Origin: Myrica gale
Lineage: Eukaryota > Streptophyta > Magnoliopsida > Fagales > Myricaceae
Length of the DNA: 64,000 bases
Assembly (NCBI GenBank): GCA_963930655.1
Contig: OZ005608.1
Location: forward strand, 15,748,001 to 15,812,000
Direction of reading: 5' to 3'
Positions within the stretch are counted from its first letter, which is position 1; every line of letters begins with the position of its first letter. Of this stretch, positions 1 through 11,992 are shown piece by piece. The translations under genes and the position numbers were made by a program. The notes beneath the pieces are model-generated. The model was given only the letters and a program-made list of their open reading frames with translations, had not been told where the DNA came from and made no database searches.

Positions 1-3000
1 TATCATAGTGATAAGCAAGCATGATAAGTTAGGAATCTTTTAGAGTGATAAGGCCTTGTGATTATTGTAGAGATAGGCTAAGGTCATTATCACATGATAA
101 GAGAACATGCTTATGAGATGATAAGCTATTGGAATGAAGTAGATAAGCAAGAGAGCTTATGAAGTGATAAGTTAGGTGAGAATGAAACTAAGTTGAAAGT
201 TGGTTGCCATTTAATGTGGAAGTAACTAGGTTGGTTGAAAAGCAACCAAACTAAGTTAAATGCAAGCCATTTACGTGTAAGGCTAGGGGATGATTTTGAA
301 AAGCCATGAAACAAAGCCATGTGAAGTGTAAGAGATGTGTAAGTGGTGTAAGATGATGAGACAACTCATGGATGCAAAAGAGAAGAGAAAAGCAAGTGAG
401 AGAGGGAGTGATTTACGTTGGAACTCATGAGGAGAGAGAGAAGAATTCAAATGCAAGCCAAGCTTTGGAGACAAGTGATGTGAGAGTGAGAGAAGTGAAA
501 AGAAATAAAAGAGAGAGAGGGAGAAAAGGACATAGGCTTGGTCGGCCAACACTCCCATTCATCCCCCTCTTCCTCTTTCAAATTCTCTCATGTCAATTCA
601 CTCTCTCAAACCCTATGTCATAGCCTTAGGTTGCATGGGGAGACTCAATCTCTCACATCTCTCTTGCAAATGCCATGACCGAAATTCACATCTCACCCCA
701 CACTCCAATTCTTCCTCATTTGGCCGAACCCCTCATTGCTCTCAACTCTCTCCCATTTTCAAGTCTTGACCGAATCTTACACTCAAGAGTTCAAGGTTTG
801 TGCTATTTCATTTTGCACCTAAACCACTTCCTTCTAGCTTACCTAATCTCACTCCAAAAGCCAAATAAATCTCTCTTGTTGTAGACAAAAATCCTTCCTT
901 GAAAACCTAGCAATTTGACACCATTTTTCTTCAAGCTTACCATGTCCTCTTCACCACCATAGAGCTTCCTTTACATCAAGCTTGGTCATTTCTAAGGAGG
1001 GTGGACCGAATCTATGAAGGAAGAAAGGGTAGGAAGGGTTGGTAAAGGTTGAAGGTGAGTTTAGTTTCATTGATGATTTTGCCTTGAGCTTCACAAGTAC
1101 TAACCATAGATGTTTTATTTTCTAGGTGCTCAAGCTTGGACAAACAACAAGGTAAGACTAAAATGATTTTGTTGGGTTAGCATGAGTGGCCGAATGGCCT
1201 ATGTGTAAGATTTTGGAGTTGTATTTTGATAGATGCCTTGATGTTGTTAGATCTTGGATGCTTAGGAACCCTAGGTTGTTTACATGTTAGATCTAACCAT
1301 GGAAGCCCTAGATCTAAGGTTGTATGTGAAGAAAAGGCAAATGAAGAACAATGTATGCTAAAGGAAGTTAGATCTAAGTTTTGATATGTTGGGTTGATGA
1401 AAAATGATATCTTTGTTTAGATCTATGGATATTAGTGTGAATAAAGAGTAGATCTATTGTTGATGGAATTGTTTGATAAAAAGGATTAAGTGTATGCATG
1501 CTAGTTAGGTCACAAATGCAAAGGATATGCATGATATGATTTTTAGCATGAAAAAAGGTAACATTTTGGGTATGGCCGAAAATAAGCTATGTGGATTTTC
1601 ATGTATAGTTTTGAATATGTGTAGATTTGGACATTGGCCTTAACATGTGCAAGATTTATGACCTTAAATGCATAGTGGATGATTATGTTAAGTATTGAGA
1701 GCATGCATATTGAAGGAAATAAAAGAAAACTAATCATTGGGTAAAAACTTGAGTTGGCCGAATGCCTTGAGTATGGTGTATGGTATTGGTGTTTTGATTT
1801 GTAGATATTAGGTTGTGAAATTTGTTGATTGGAGGATGGGATCACCCTTGGAGAAAAAGTTGTGATTTAATTGGTGCATAAATGGTAGTGGCCGAAAGTT
1901 ACAAGAAGTTAACCCTAAGTGTAAATTTATAATTTATGTATTTTCATTGTTGTGTTGGATAAGAAAAATTAGAGTTAGGCTAGTTGGAATAATATTATAT
2001 AGCCATGATCTTTATTAAATATTATGGGAACCCTAGTTAAGTTTTACTCGGGTTTTATTTGAGGTTTAAAGTCTAAGTTAAGATTTAATCATGAATAAAT
2101 TATTAATAGTTAGATATAAGGTTTAATGTAGTACGTGTAATAAAAAGAGACTTAGGTTTAAATCTAAACCTATGAGTATTATTTAACCCTAATCGAGACA
2201 CGTACATGGATAAATATATTTTTATTTCAATAAAAATATTAATTTAATAAGTTAAGTTTTGAATATTGTTAAGGAAAAGAATAAAATAATTATTTTGTAA
2301 TTAAATGAATTTCTGTGATATGTATATATAAATATATATATATATCTTCGATTTCAAAAGAAATGATTTCATAATTCTTAAAGTCTAAAAGAATATTTGA
2401 ATCGCTTGTAGGCGATCCACGTGTCTGTATACACGAACAAGAAGAGCAAGAGTAAGTGGAATAGTAAGTGGATACTGTAAGTGTACAGTAAGTATTTCTT
2501 TTCAAAACTGGAATGACACACTGCATCGTTTCATGAATAAGCATGAATTTTAAGAAAGCATGACATGATATGAATTTCATGAACAAGCATGAATTTTAAG
2601 CAAGCATGACATGACATGTGCATTGCATGAATTTTTCAAGAAGAAAATTATGCAATGATTTTTATGGAAAGAATACGAGAAGTTTTATGAAACGATAAGT
2701 TAATATAAGGGGCACCGGTCGGTACCGTACCATCAAGTTGGACTCCCATACCGAAGGACATTTATGAGAAGGATGGGTGAATCCAAGAGGCTGTGCAAGC
2801 CACACTGAAGGACAGTGAGAAGGTGTGGTGCCTCCAAGGGTCGTGTCTAGCCATCAGGCCCGGGGCCACTTCAAGGGCTAGCTCGACCAGATGTAAAGTC
2901 TCTAAGGGAATTCGGGGACGGTTCCGAAGGGAACGCACAACCCTGACTTCAGGGGTCAAATGGAGCGAGCCCACAAGTAAAAGACATGAAATAATTATGA

Positions 3001-3575
3001 TAAGGCCAACAAGGGCACAAGTACGAATGAATGATTTTTTTTTAAGGGCCAAGGGCCAGTTTTACAAGCAAGTATGAAAGAAAGTGGTTTTCAAGGGCCT
3101 GGGGCCGAAAACACTAAGCAAGAGCATATGCATAATTCATGAGCACGCATATGCATCAGTTATCAAGTTTTCTTTCTTTCATGATTAAGCAAGCATGAGT
3201 CAAGAGCATGATTTAAGTTTTACGTTTTTCCCTAACTGAGTCTTTTTGACTCACGTTTTTTAAAACTGTGTCATTCCAGATGTATCAGGTGAAGAGAGTC
3301 AGGAGGACTACCTGACCTAGATGCCCAAGATGTTAAGCTTCGCATTTTGTTGATAGTGACATGTGTGTCACTAATTGGGTTCTAATATGTTTTAAATATT
3401 TGTTTTGTATGAATTTAAATGAGAACCCTGATTATGTAAGTATTTGCTCAAACCCCTCGCGATCCTGTACGTTTCCGCCGTAATCAAGTAAGAAAATAAG
3501 TAAGAACGCTGGAGCCATCCGGGGGATAGCTCGCGGCTGTCACGGTCCCTGCGGGATGCCGTTCGGGGCGTGACA
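1..3575 (+). mobile_element. Right part of a long LTR, cut by the window edge
   Basis: This sequence matches 43248-46826 almost end to end, including the start, the internal blocks and the terminus GGGGCGTGACA. It is therefore the same LTR family (called L here) as the solo LTR at 42772-46826, lacking about 476 bases at the left because the window begins inside it. It has no coding capacity. The family begins TGTGAGACCCCG and ends GTGACA, as LTRs do (TG...CA). The length of about 4 kb suggests a long-LTR Ty3/Gypsy lineage such as Tekay/Del; that assignment is inference. It abuts TNP2-like sequence at 3576, so it probably inserted into an older CACTA element. The duplication cannot be tested because the left end is outside the window. 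Confidence 0.85.
2715..2965 (+). repeat. Degenerate minisatellite block inside the LTR
   Basis: The block starts with the palindrome-like GGTACCGTACC and continues with diverged short units containing CCGAAGGACA and GAGAAGG, then the CCTGACTTCAGGGG segment. The same block occurs at 22810-23110 and 45980-46230 on the + strand, and reversed at 19310-19610 and 42140-42395. It is part of the LTR rather than an independent insertion. Confidence 0.7.
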
Positions 3576-4765
3576 GAAACAGTTTAGAAGGAATTTGGAA
3601 TTTAGATATGATAATATACATGCGTGCTTAAATGATTGTGTACTGTTTTAGTATGAGCACAGTGAGTTACAAGAATATCTAGTGTGTGGGGCATTGAGGT
3701 GGAAGTACAGTCAAAATAATAGATCAAAGGTTTCTCAAAAATTGTTGCACCATTTTCCCTTGAAACTGAGGTTGCAAAGGTTGTTTATATCAGGACAAAC
3801 GGTAACGGATATGTGACGACACCAAGAGCAGGATTTGGTGGAAGATAGGGTGATGAGGCATCTTGCAGACTCTGTGGTATGGAAGGACCTTGATAAGAAT
3901 TATGAATGTTTTGGTAGGGAATCTCGGAACGTCTGGTTGCATTTGGCATCTGATAGTGCAATTTGTTTGGCAACATGAGCTTATCATACAGTATAAGACC
4001 AGTGGTACTAATTCTATACAATTTACCGATATGGAAAATGTATGAAGGATTCAAGTTTCATGGTCTCATTGCTTATTCTGGGTCCAAAAGCGTTGTGGTA
4101 CGTACTCAACAATTGTTCAGAAAATAACCAACATATAGAGGAAGCGCTTTTTACAATTGTTGCTCTTTTAAACACTTATCAGCTCATATTATTACTTATC
4201 AGCGTGCACTTAGAAGAGATGTTGAGGCACGAAGAAGGATTTCCGTTATGGTTTAGAAATCGGGTATTTATTTTATTTTGTCTCTATTATATGTTCCTTT
4301 TTATTAATCTTTTGTATTTATTCTCGTTAACACATGTTTATTATTTTATATTCAAACTATGCACAATGAAAATTTAGGCTCGGTGTCAGATGATGTGTAT
4401 GCATTAGCATCCGGTTCGAATCAATGGGCACTTTGTTATTCTGGATGTGTAATGAATGGAGGTAGGTTTCACATGGCACTTCGTAAACAGTTTTCTATTA
4501 TTCTGAATAGTGGCATCGTTGTTCAGAGGCACCATGTTGGCGAAGACGTTGATTTTTATGTCCAAGTCTTGGAGATTTATAAAGTTGGGTGGTCATTGGA
4601 AGATGTTTAGTTGTAGCGTCTCAGAGGAATCAAGTGTTTTATATCGATGATATGAAGTTGGGCGGTCATTGGAAAATTGTTCAAAAGATTACCCCTACAA
4701 AAGCGTATGATATTTCACCTATTGAAGAGGAAGATAGTGAAGATGGAGAATGACCGTCGAACCGT
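3576..4765 (+). pseudogene. CACTA (En/Spm) TNP2-like transposase remnant
   Basis: Across several frames the sequence reads as the TNP2 transposase of plant CACTA elements. There is a segment like IHACLNDC near 3616, then CGALRWKYS near 3690, FPLKLRLQRLF near 3755, a block resembling RHxADSxxWKDLDK near 3850-3895, and KCMKDSSFMVSLLILGPKA at 4036-4090. Downstream are FPLWFRNRV near 4230 and a stretch at 4360-4610 with YSGCVMNGGRFH and NSGIVVQRHH, typical of the C-terminal DUF4216-like region. Stops and frameshifts break it throughout, so no functional protein is expected. The N-terminal part is missing because the LTR ends at 3575. The 4766-5340 stretch that follows has no recognisable coding blocks except short collinear scraps. 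Confidence 0.85.
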
Positions 4766-5340
4766 GAAGCATACTAGGATAACGAGTCTATTGATCTATT
4801 TGTGGAATTTAGCTCCTTTGACATGATCTTGTTGACTAAAAATGATGTCCAGACTTATTATGTCGGTAACCGATAAGAGTGGTCCACAACAGCCTGAAAT
4901 TGAAGAAAGCGATGATTCCTCGGACTCGTTTAGAAATGATTGTAGTGATTCTGAAAAATATGATTCCAAGGACTAAAGTAACTTTATCATTTCAATTTAC
5001 ATTAAGTTTGTATTTTATATTCATTTTGAGTTACGTAATTAATTGTGTTTTTTTTACTAATATTGACTTATTTTGTCACATAATGACGTTAGGCCAATTG
5101 GAGGAAAATGCCTTAGGTGCAATTTATCTTGCACATCGATTCGAGTTAAGAGTACTCCCTGTATAGTAACAACATCTGGTCCTTTGCTTAGAGATTGCAG
5201 CGAATTACAGTCCCCTACCATAGGCGGTCAGTAGGCGCCCAAAGTAGTTGTTCGTATAAGTATCTTACCCCGTTGATTTTGATTAAATATTGTGACTTTT
5301 CAAATTGTATGCTACCTGATTATTAAATTTAGTATTCTTC

Positions 5341-6830
5341 GTTTGTAGAGACATCAGTGATCTAGCTTGGAAGGGGTAGTCTACATGAAATTGCATTACA
5401 CAAGACTCTAAATGGAGGAAAGCTGACTGTCCATATTCCTAATGGACATACAGGCGGTAATGACAAGGCATCCTGCATGCTTTCAAGTCATATTGATTCG
5501 CTCATTCGACAACATGTCCCATTTCACATGACTAAGTAAAAAGGAAGTCCTTGATCAGGTTAAATCATACGTGTTGAACCGAGTGTTGGTACCTATAATT
5601 TATTAAATTTTAATTGAGCAAACTTTTATACATACTAGCTATTATATATGTTAAGGATGACTTTCAACTAGATTATGACTGAGCTCAGTATCGCATCATT
5701 GTGATGTCTATGATGAACACAACGTACAAGACGCATAGGAATAGAATGTACTAGCATTACTTGGTGTTCAATACCAAAGAAGTGACGGTACAACACCCGT
5801 ATCTAGAGACGACAAGGAAGAATGAGCTCGTGAATGTTATTTATTCATGTGCAAGGAATTTTTGGTTAATTTTTTTCCGTCCTAAATGTTTATTTTATTT
5901 TATTCTTAATTATTGTAACAAATATAAATATACAATGCAGAGGAGTGAAATCAATTGGGAGAATTGAGCTATACTGAGGATTGTACACACAATGGGAGTG
6001 AGGTCCTTCTAACGGGTGAAAGCATTTTTAGTAAGTAATACATTTACATTTTTTAGAGATATTACTTAAGTAAATGACTTAGGTATTTTAATATGCACGT
6101 TGGATATTTTTTTTGGTATACAGAAAAATCTAGAATCTGATTCAATTAATCTTATGTTGTTATATAAAAAAAACGCATACTAATAAGGATGTCATGTGGA
6201 CATCAGAAGAAATCCAGAATTTGATTCGATTAATCTTATGTTGCTATATAAAAAAACGCATACTAATAAGGATGGCATGTGGACATCAGAAGATGCACAA
6301 AAAAATTCTGTAAGTTGTAATGTTAGATTTAATGATACATTCGTTATCTCTTATGTTTCATAGGTGCTAACTTTATCTTGTTTTCTAAATTTGTAGGAAA
6401 AAATGGAGGCCTTATAGTTCAGCACGAGTCAGAAGGGAAAATCATACACAGAAGTGTAGATTTTTGCTGAGGTGTTAGGGACGAAAGCGGGTTACGTCCA
6501 TAGTTTAAGTCGTTCAGTACGGTCTGTTGTATCATCGTCTTCAGTATCATCCGTTATTTTCCCCGAAGATTGAAAGAGGTCAGATTAGAGATAAAGGAGA
6601 TACGGGTTAGGCAGATGGAATATGGAGAGCTTCTGGTGAAGCAGTCATAAATTTTTCTTGTCAAGAGCACCAACAGATGATGGATGAGTAGCAAGGAAGC
6701 AACAAGAAGAGCAAGAACAAAGGATGCAACGTATAGAATAAGAAATGTATGAGCTAATGATGGACCCGTCAGAAAACTGACATCTCGTATGAAGCCCAAA
6801 CGAAGATTTGGGAAGATAATGTATTTTCAC
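5341..6830 (+). pseudogene. CACTA second-ORF remnant, Transposase_24 (Ptta/En/Spm) type
   Basis: A segment near 5460-5540 reads as KASCMLSSHIDSLIRQHVPF followed by HMTK, which matches the N-terminal part of the plant Ptta/En/Spm transposase family. Further on are blocks like MMNTTYKTHRNRM near 5710, KGKSYTEV near 6435 and a final Q/E-rich helix near 6690-6770. Frameshifts and stops separate the blocks, and 6150-6290 contains an imperfect tandem duplication of about 95 bases. Together with the TNP2 remnant upstream this gives the usual two-gene order of an autonomous CACTA element, now dead. Confidence 0.7.
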
Positions 6831-7029
6831 TAACTGACATCTCGTATGAGCTAATGATGGACCACGTCAGAAATGTATGAGCTAATTTTGTATTTTTTTC
6901 ACTTATGGCGATTATATATTTGTAGACATTTTATTATTATTATGAGTATTGAATATCTTTCTATTAATATTATTTGCAAATTATTTTTATATTTTTTAAT
7001 TCAAATACGTAATAATGGTTCGAACGACA

Positions 7030-7390
7030 GCAAGGAGGTATGCACAGTAAAACGTTCGCACGAGTAAAAATCCATCTTCACCCTCTTTATGAAATACCGT
7101 TCGTGCACAAGGTTTATTCTTCATTGCACACGGTCCTTAATTAAAACACATTCAAACGCTTGAATGGGACAGATGTATGATCGTCAACACGGTTTCAACA
7201 GATTAAGCGTCCGCACAAACTGAATAAAGGGTTGTATAGTTTTTGAGGTGACAAATATCTATTTCATCATAAATGAAATACCCATGGAGATGGTTTTATA
7301 TAACCGCGCCAACAAATGTTCCAAGACAAAATGATTTTGGTCACTTTGGACAAAACGTTCACACGTCTCATGTGCACTGATTGAAAGTAC
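7030..7390. repeat. Probable CACTA subterminal repeat region
   Basis: Short motifs related to CGTTCGCAC, CCGTTCGTGCAC, CGTCCGCAC and ACGTTCACAC recur in both orientations. Such clustered short motifs are typical of the subterminal region where CACTA transposase binds, and they lie just downstream of the transposase remnants. I could not find a CACTA terminus or target-site duplication for this older element. Confidence 0.45.
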
Positions 7391-7419
7391 TTTTTGTTTC
7401 ACTTGTTCTAAAATTTTGC

Positions 7420-8160
7420 TTAACCTATTTTTGTCTACTTTGACTATTCTAGAAATTGTTTATTGTTCCTTACTACTTCTTAATGAGAACCTTTGAAAAC
7501 TTGTCCCGAATTTTAAATACTTCCATTTTCATTTTCTTTTTTCCACTTTCGAAATTTATCGAATAATACTTTTTTTGTGTTCTACAATTAACTTTTGAAA
7601 AATGCTACAATAGGAATAGGCGAAAATTCTTTTCTATACATGTAAAGGATGATTGTAAGGTTTTCACATCATATCAATATTTTTTAAAGCCTAAAATTTT
7701 TTCCCCCAAACCAAAAAACATATTAAAAATTTCACCTAAATTGTCACTCAATTTCATTTTAAAAAAAAATTCATCAATCATCAACTCTCTCCAGATTGTT
7801 TCACTAATGCCATTACTTTTTAATAAAAAAATTATCAAATCATGATTTTCTATATTTTTCCACAAACCAAATATATGTTTTGTCTAGCAAAAACAATAGA
7901 TTTCAGAGATATAAATTCTTCTAGACTCTCACTAGACATTGTAACTGGTTTCTTCAAAGTCTACCAATAGTAGGAAATGACCTTTTTTAGAAACCTGATA
8001 ACATATTATGCAATCCAAACGGTAATTTTAGAGGAACATTGTCAGGGAGAAATAAAACATGTAGACTTAACTCAAAAGGTGGCAACAAATTATGAATACA
8101 AATAATTATGTTGTCGGGGAGACCCTTTTAGGCTCAGTAAGTTATGATCCCTAAAGAGTG
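7420..8160. repeat. Unidentified repeat X, copy 1 (partial)
   Basis: This segment is collinear with 12960-13530 and, for its first part, with 30590-31018. Shared landmarks are the GAACCTTTGA stretch, the CTACCAATAGTAGG block and the GTAGACTTAACTCA end. On the minus strand the block around 7930-8040 has weak coding character (LPFGLHN, FPTIGRL), more continuous in the copy at 13296-13508. I do not recognise the protein. About 8161-8290 holds nothing I can identify. Confidence 0.6.
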
Positions 8161-8289
8161 TAGGGGAACAGTTGTCGTTATTCTTTAAAAACGTAAAAGA
8201 TTTATCTAAGATAAGTTTTATAATTATAGAACTGTCTGACTTGGCTAAAGCTCATACTAAATTGGGTCTTATTAATCAAGAGATTAATG

Positions 8290-8480
8290 TTCAATACTGA
8301 ATAAAAAAGTAATAGAGTTTGTTAAAATGTAGAGAGAGAATAGTTGACTTATTTTTACTTTATTAAATTGTTTTGAAGTTTTGTGTAAAAAGGTGTTGGA
8401 ACTTGTATAAAATTTTTGTGATTGTGATTTTGCTTATAAATTTTTTTGACTTTTTCAAAAAGATTTCTTAATATGTTGAT
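8290..8480. repeat. Possible degenerate MITE
   Basis: T-rich sequence resembling 61150-61270 (the MITE in CLPR4 intron 5), including GGTGTTGGAA followed by TTTTTGTGATT. The match is patchy and no terminal inverted repeat is preserved here. Confidence 0.25.
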
Positions 8481-8633
8481 AATTTTTTAAAAATAAACGT
8501 TACCTTAAAATTGTTCATTAATTCAATAAACGTGATTGGTCTTCTCAAGGAAACCATGCTTAACTTAATCGTATAGAAAGAACGTCTTTATCTATTCCAT
8601 GATATGTTATATATCTATTATGTGGATTTTTCA

Positions 8634-8827
8634 GTGCAATTTGTCTTGCAGACGCTTTGTTTCAAGTGGTTGCATGACTGTACAATATCTTCAAAATCGT
8701 TGCAGACAGACAGAATGAACCACGTACGTACTCTGCAGAATCTCTTATAACCGCGTCGTCCCGCAAGTAATGCAAGATTCTTTTTCTTCTTCTAGTTAGA
8801 GCCATATTTAACATTAAGGAATACGCT
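8634..8827. repeat. Repeat X copy 2, part left of the CACTA insertion
   Basis: Collinear with 29900-30094: both begin CAGTGCAATTTGTCTTGCA and both reach GGAATACGCT. In this copy a CACTA element follows the final GCT, whereas copy 3 continues without interruption. Confidence 0.75.
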
Positions 8828-8839
8828 CACTACAACAGA

Positions 8840-9235
8840 TTTGCTCTTTAGCGGCGAACTTATCAGTGGCGAAACCAATTTCGTCGCTCAAAATATATCT
8901 TCAGCAACGAAATTAGGAGTTTGTCGCGAAATAGTAATCCATCTCATTCGAACAAGTAAACTTTCGTTCGAACAAATATTAGTGAAGAAAATTGCTAAAT
9001 CGTCACTAAATAAGTCTTTATTTTCGTCGCTAAAAGAATCTTGTTCGAACAAGCAAAATCGGGTTCGAACACATCGTTGCTTAATGATTTGAATGACAAT
9101 ATCTCGTTCGCACACGTATTAGTGACGAAAATTTTTAAATCGTCACTAAATAAATCTTTAGAGACGAAAATATTTTCGTCGCCCAAATCATCTCATTCGA
9201 ATGAGACAAATGTCGTTCTAATGAGAGGGAAAAAA
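8840..9235. repeat. CACTA left subterminal repeat array
   Basis: Repeated copies of TTCGTCGCT, GTGACGAAAATTT, CGTCACTAAATAA and GTTCGAACA in both orientations. They mirror the array at the other end of the element and are likely transposase-binding sites, by analogy with En/Spm. Confidence 0.7.
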
Positions 9236-10116
9236 ATTCATTTAACGCCAAATACCCTTTCGACTCCCCACGCTCCCCTTCTTCCCCCTTTTGAAAAATC
9301 TCTAAGTCTCCAGCCCCCTCTTCGTCAAAAAAGCTTCAACCCCTCCGATCGCTGCCCCCTCTGTCGACAGCCCCCCATCTTTGTTGAAGCTCCAGCTCCT
9401 CCTCTCTTCCTCAAAGCTCCAGTCCCTCGCCTCTACGTTGAAGCTCCTGATCTCCCTCAAGCTCCCTCTCCCTCGAAATCTCTATCTCTCTCGCTCCCTG
9501 TCCCTCAAAATCTCACGTTGTCTCTCTCAGCCACGCTGGTTCCTTTCTCTCTCTCTATGGCCTCTCATGAGCTTGCTGCTTTTGTCTTGATTAGTTTTCG
9601 ATTTACTAACATTTTTGTTTGATTTTGTTTTATGTTAGGTTCCAATATTCTAGCCAAGATTTAGGGATTTGAGTTGTTGTAGTAAATTAACGGTAACCAT
9701 TTTTTTTCCTGTTTGATTTTGTTTTATATTGTTGTTGCTGGTGTAGATTGGTTTAGGGTTTAGAATGATTGAAAATTTTGTAATTGTTATCTGGTTAGAT
9801 TGTACATAATCTGTATGTTTAGAAAGATTGGATTTTGGTTTATGAGTGGTGTTGTTCGTTGGGTTTGCTTCAAAAAGAGAAGTTTTGATTATCGGTGGCT
9901 TCGTTTATTATATTTGTCTGGATAAAAGTTTAGTTTTAGCCATGTATGACTATTTTTTTTTGGGTATGATTCAAACATATATAGCTAGTAGCTCAATGTC
10001 TCCTTTCTATACTCTACCTGTTGGAATTTAACGTTATTTTGGATTTCTCGTGTTTAATTTTTTTTCTTGGAATATGTTAAGTAACGAGCACGAGCAACAA
10101 GTGATCTTGAATGCAG
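9236..10116 (+). other. Non-coding interior of the CACTA element, CT-rich then T-rich
   Basis: The first 330 bases are strongly pyrimidine-rich (CTCC, TCTCTCTC), like a plant 5' leader. The rest is T-rich like an intron and ends in an acceptor-like TGCAG at 10112-10116, directly before the captured exon. It may be the captured leader and intron of the UBP24-like gene; I cannot prove that from this window. The open frame across 9041-9622 is not convincing as a protein. Confidence 0.4.
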
Positions 10117-10540
10117 ATTTAGTTTTCAGAATGATCTAAATCACAATTTTTCCATGATATACTCACCCTGCAATATTGCCTTGGTTAACTGGCTTCAATT
10201 CTGTTAAACCTGTGGGTGGTCTTAATGGTGAATCAAGCAAACAACTGGATTCTCGAAAAGGCCCAAATGGTGTTCTGTCCTCGGATATGCTTAAGAAGGA
10301 TGATAAACTAAAGGATGCTAAAATATCAAATAATCATTTACCTGGAACTCCCAAAGAAAATGGAAGTCTTGATGGTTCTACCTTTGGCTCCCCTCTCATT
10401 AATGGCGTGGAAGAAGTGAACATAGATAACATTGATTCTTCTTCACTGCATGCATCCCCGAATGAGGATGGTCCCTCAATTCAGTTTTCAAGTTTGAAAT
10501 TTTATGACACAGAACAGAATGGAGGTTTCACTGGTTCATC
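10117..10540 (+). pseudogene. Captured UBP24-like gene fragment, region upstream of the peptidase domain
   Basis: From 10176 the frame reads a Ser/Asn/Gly-rich, probably disordered segment with GFNSVKPVGGLNGESSK and SSLKFYDTEQNGGF, which I recognise as the linker ahead of the USP domain in plant UBP24-type ubiquitin carboxyl-terminal hydrolases. An acceptor-like TGCAG precedes it, so this looks like a genomic exon copy and not a processed copy. The frame is interrupted at 10541 by a hAT element and resumes at 11802, with an apparent one-base shift. The full gene is not in this window, and this fragment cannot make an active enzyme. Confidence 0.75.
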
Positions 10541-11793
10541 CAGAGGCGGATGAAGGGGGGTGCGGCCTTAGGCCGCCGCCACCCATTGCATCCCCAAAAA
10601 ATTTTTTTCCTTTAATTTTTTTTTAATTTATAGGTTGTCCTGGGCCCATTTATTCTGAAACAAATGTCTTATCGGAATACTTTTAGCCTTCTTCTGTGAA
10701 CAAATATCCACTGAGGAGCACGTTCCATGGACGTCCTGGAAGAAGGGGAGGGGCCTTTGCTCTTGAAAAGTTACCATAGTTTTTCCAAAAGCAACATGGG
10801 CGACTGCCCATGTCCAAGCCCACAAACGCTCCCAATTCTCATCGTGGTAGAAAAATGGGGAATGCTTTTAGCTTTATTGAGATAATGGTCCACAAGTTCA
10901 CACGAAAAAGATGGTATTGGCAGGCAACCGAAAGTTAGGTCTGTAGCGCTTCGACGCCCCAACATGTGGCGTTGTTGGCAAAGTGGTCAATAATGTCATG
11001 CCACGCATTTTAAATGGCACAAGAATATTTTCTCCTGCAACCCTATATTTGACAATAGTTGCTCTTAACAGGCAAACGTATCGTCTAAGGCCCTCAAATT
11101 TTTTTTGGTTAGAAGCCACAATTCAACTAGACCTTATAGTATAATTTGGGCCTGCATCATAATAATTGGTAATCACTTGGATTCTTTTTAGAAAATCTTT
11201 ACCTATTATAGCGGCTGGTGAGGGGTGTCGAAGTCTTGAGCTTCTGAACGTCTTGGAGTTCATACCACCTTACAATAATCCGTCTCTTCACTATGTGGTC
11301 ATCAGTATTGGAAGTGATTGAACACATTAAAGATGATGATACTCTCCTAGAACAAAGATCCATGGCTATGGGTTTGATGGATAAGATGGAAAGTTTTGAA
11401 TTTTTATTCACTATGCATTTGATGAAGAATATAATGGGAATTATAAACGAATTGTCACAAGTCATTTTGCATTTGATTTAAGTAATAGGATGAGACATGA
11501 CTGGATGAATGATTGCATGATAGTGTACATCGAGCAAGAAGTTTTAAAACTATTGAGAACGAAGCTATTTTGCAACATTTTCAGAAGATGCAAAAACGTA
11601 GGTTGCAATTACCATCTCTCAGTTGTAGTACATAGTACGGTACGTGTCTGATAATATTTTTAATAGTTTTAGTCTTTAATTTTCAATATTGTAACTATAA
11701 GACAATTTTTTGCATTACGAATGAAAAAAAAAATCTTGTCATTTCGCCTTTAAAATTCGACCCCTATGGATTTTGATCCTGGATCCGCCACTG
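10541..11793. mobile_element. hAT-superfamily element nested in the captured UBP24 fragment
   Basis: The termini are CAGAGGCGGATGAAGG and, reversed, CAGTGGCGGATCCAGG, the classic imperfect terminal repeat of a plant hAT family. The flanks carry a perfect 8-bp duplication GGTTCATC (10533-10540 and 11794-11801), diagnostic of hAT. The 1.25 kb interior has only a short transposase remnant, so the copy is internally deleted. Because it splits the captured exon, it inserted after that exon was copied, or was carried along with a donor copy already interrupted. Confidence 0.92.
11293..11470 (+). pseudogene. hAT transposase fragment (ZMYM1/TTF-type)
   Basis: The frame includes FEFLFTMHLMKNIMGIINEL, which matches the conserved segment FEFxFxLHLMxxIxGITNEL of plant TTF-type zinc-finger hAT transposases. 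Only about 60 codons survive. The N-terminal zinc fingers and the C-terminal dimerisation domain are absent. Confidence 0.7.
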
Positions 11794-11801
11794 GGTTCAT
11801 C

Positions 11802-11992
11802 TGTGTTTGTTGCCAAAAGATGACTTCCGGAAGGCATCCAATGGGCCTGTTATGTCTTACGAAAACCTTTTACCTAGAGGTTTAATCAACTCAGGGAATT
11901 TGTGCTTTCTTAATGCCACTCTACAGGCTCTCCTTTCTTTTTCTCCTTTTGTTCAGCATCTTCAGGACTTGAGAACACGCAACATCCCCAAG
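11802..11992 (+). pseudogene. Captured UBP24-like fragment with the USP Cys box
   Basis: From about 11807 the frame reads LPKDDFRKASNGPV, then ENLLPRGLINSGNLCFLNAT and LQALLSFSPFVQHLQ. This is the start of the USP catalytic domain; the Cys in GNLCFLNA is the position of the catalytic cysteine. The fragment ends at CCCAAG followed by a GT donor at 11993, and intron-like T-rich sequence follows. Retention of a splice donor shows DNA-level capture. The catalytic His box and the rest of the domain are missing, so no protease can be made. The 11993-12360 stretch shows an acceptor-like tract near 12272 but no exon I can name. Confidence 0.85.

Noticed and set aside
3785..4054. Minus-strand open frame of 89 codons
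   Set aside because: It is antisense to conserved TNP2 blocks on the + strand.
9041..9622. 193-codon open frame on the + strand inside the CACTA element
   Set aside because: It spans the subterminal repeats and a CT-rich stretch, has Ser/Pro/Leu-rich composition from low complexity, and matches no protein family.
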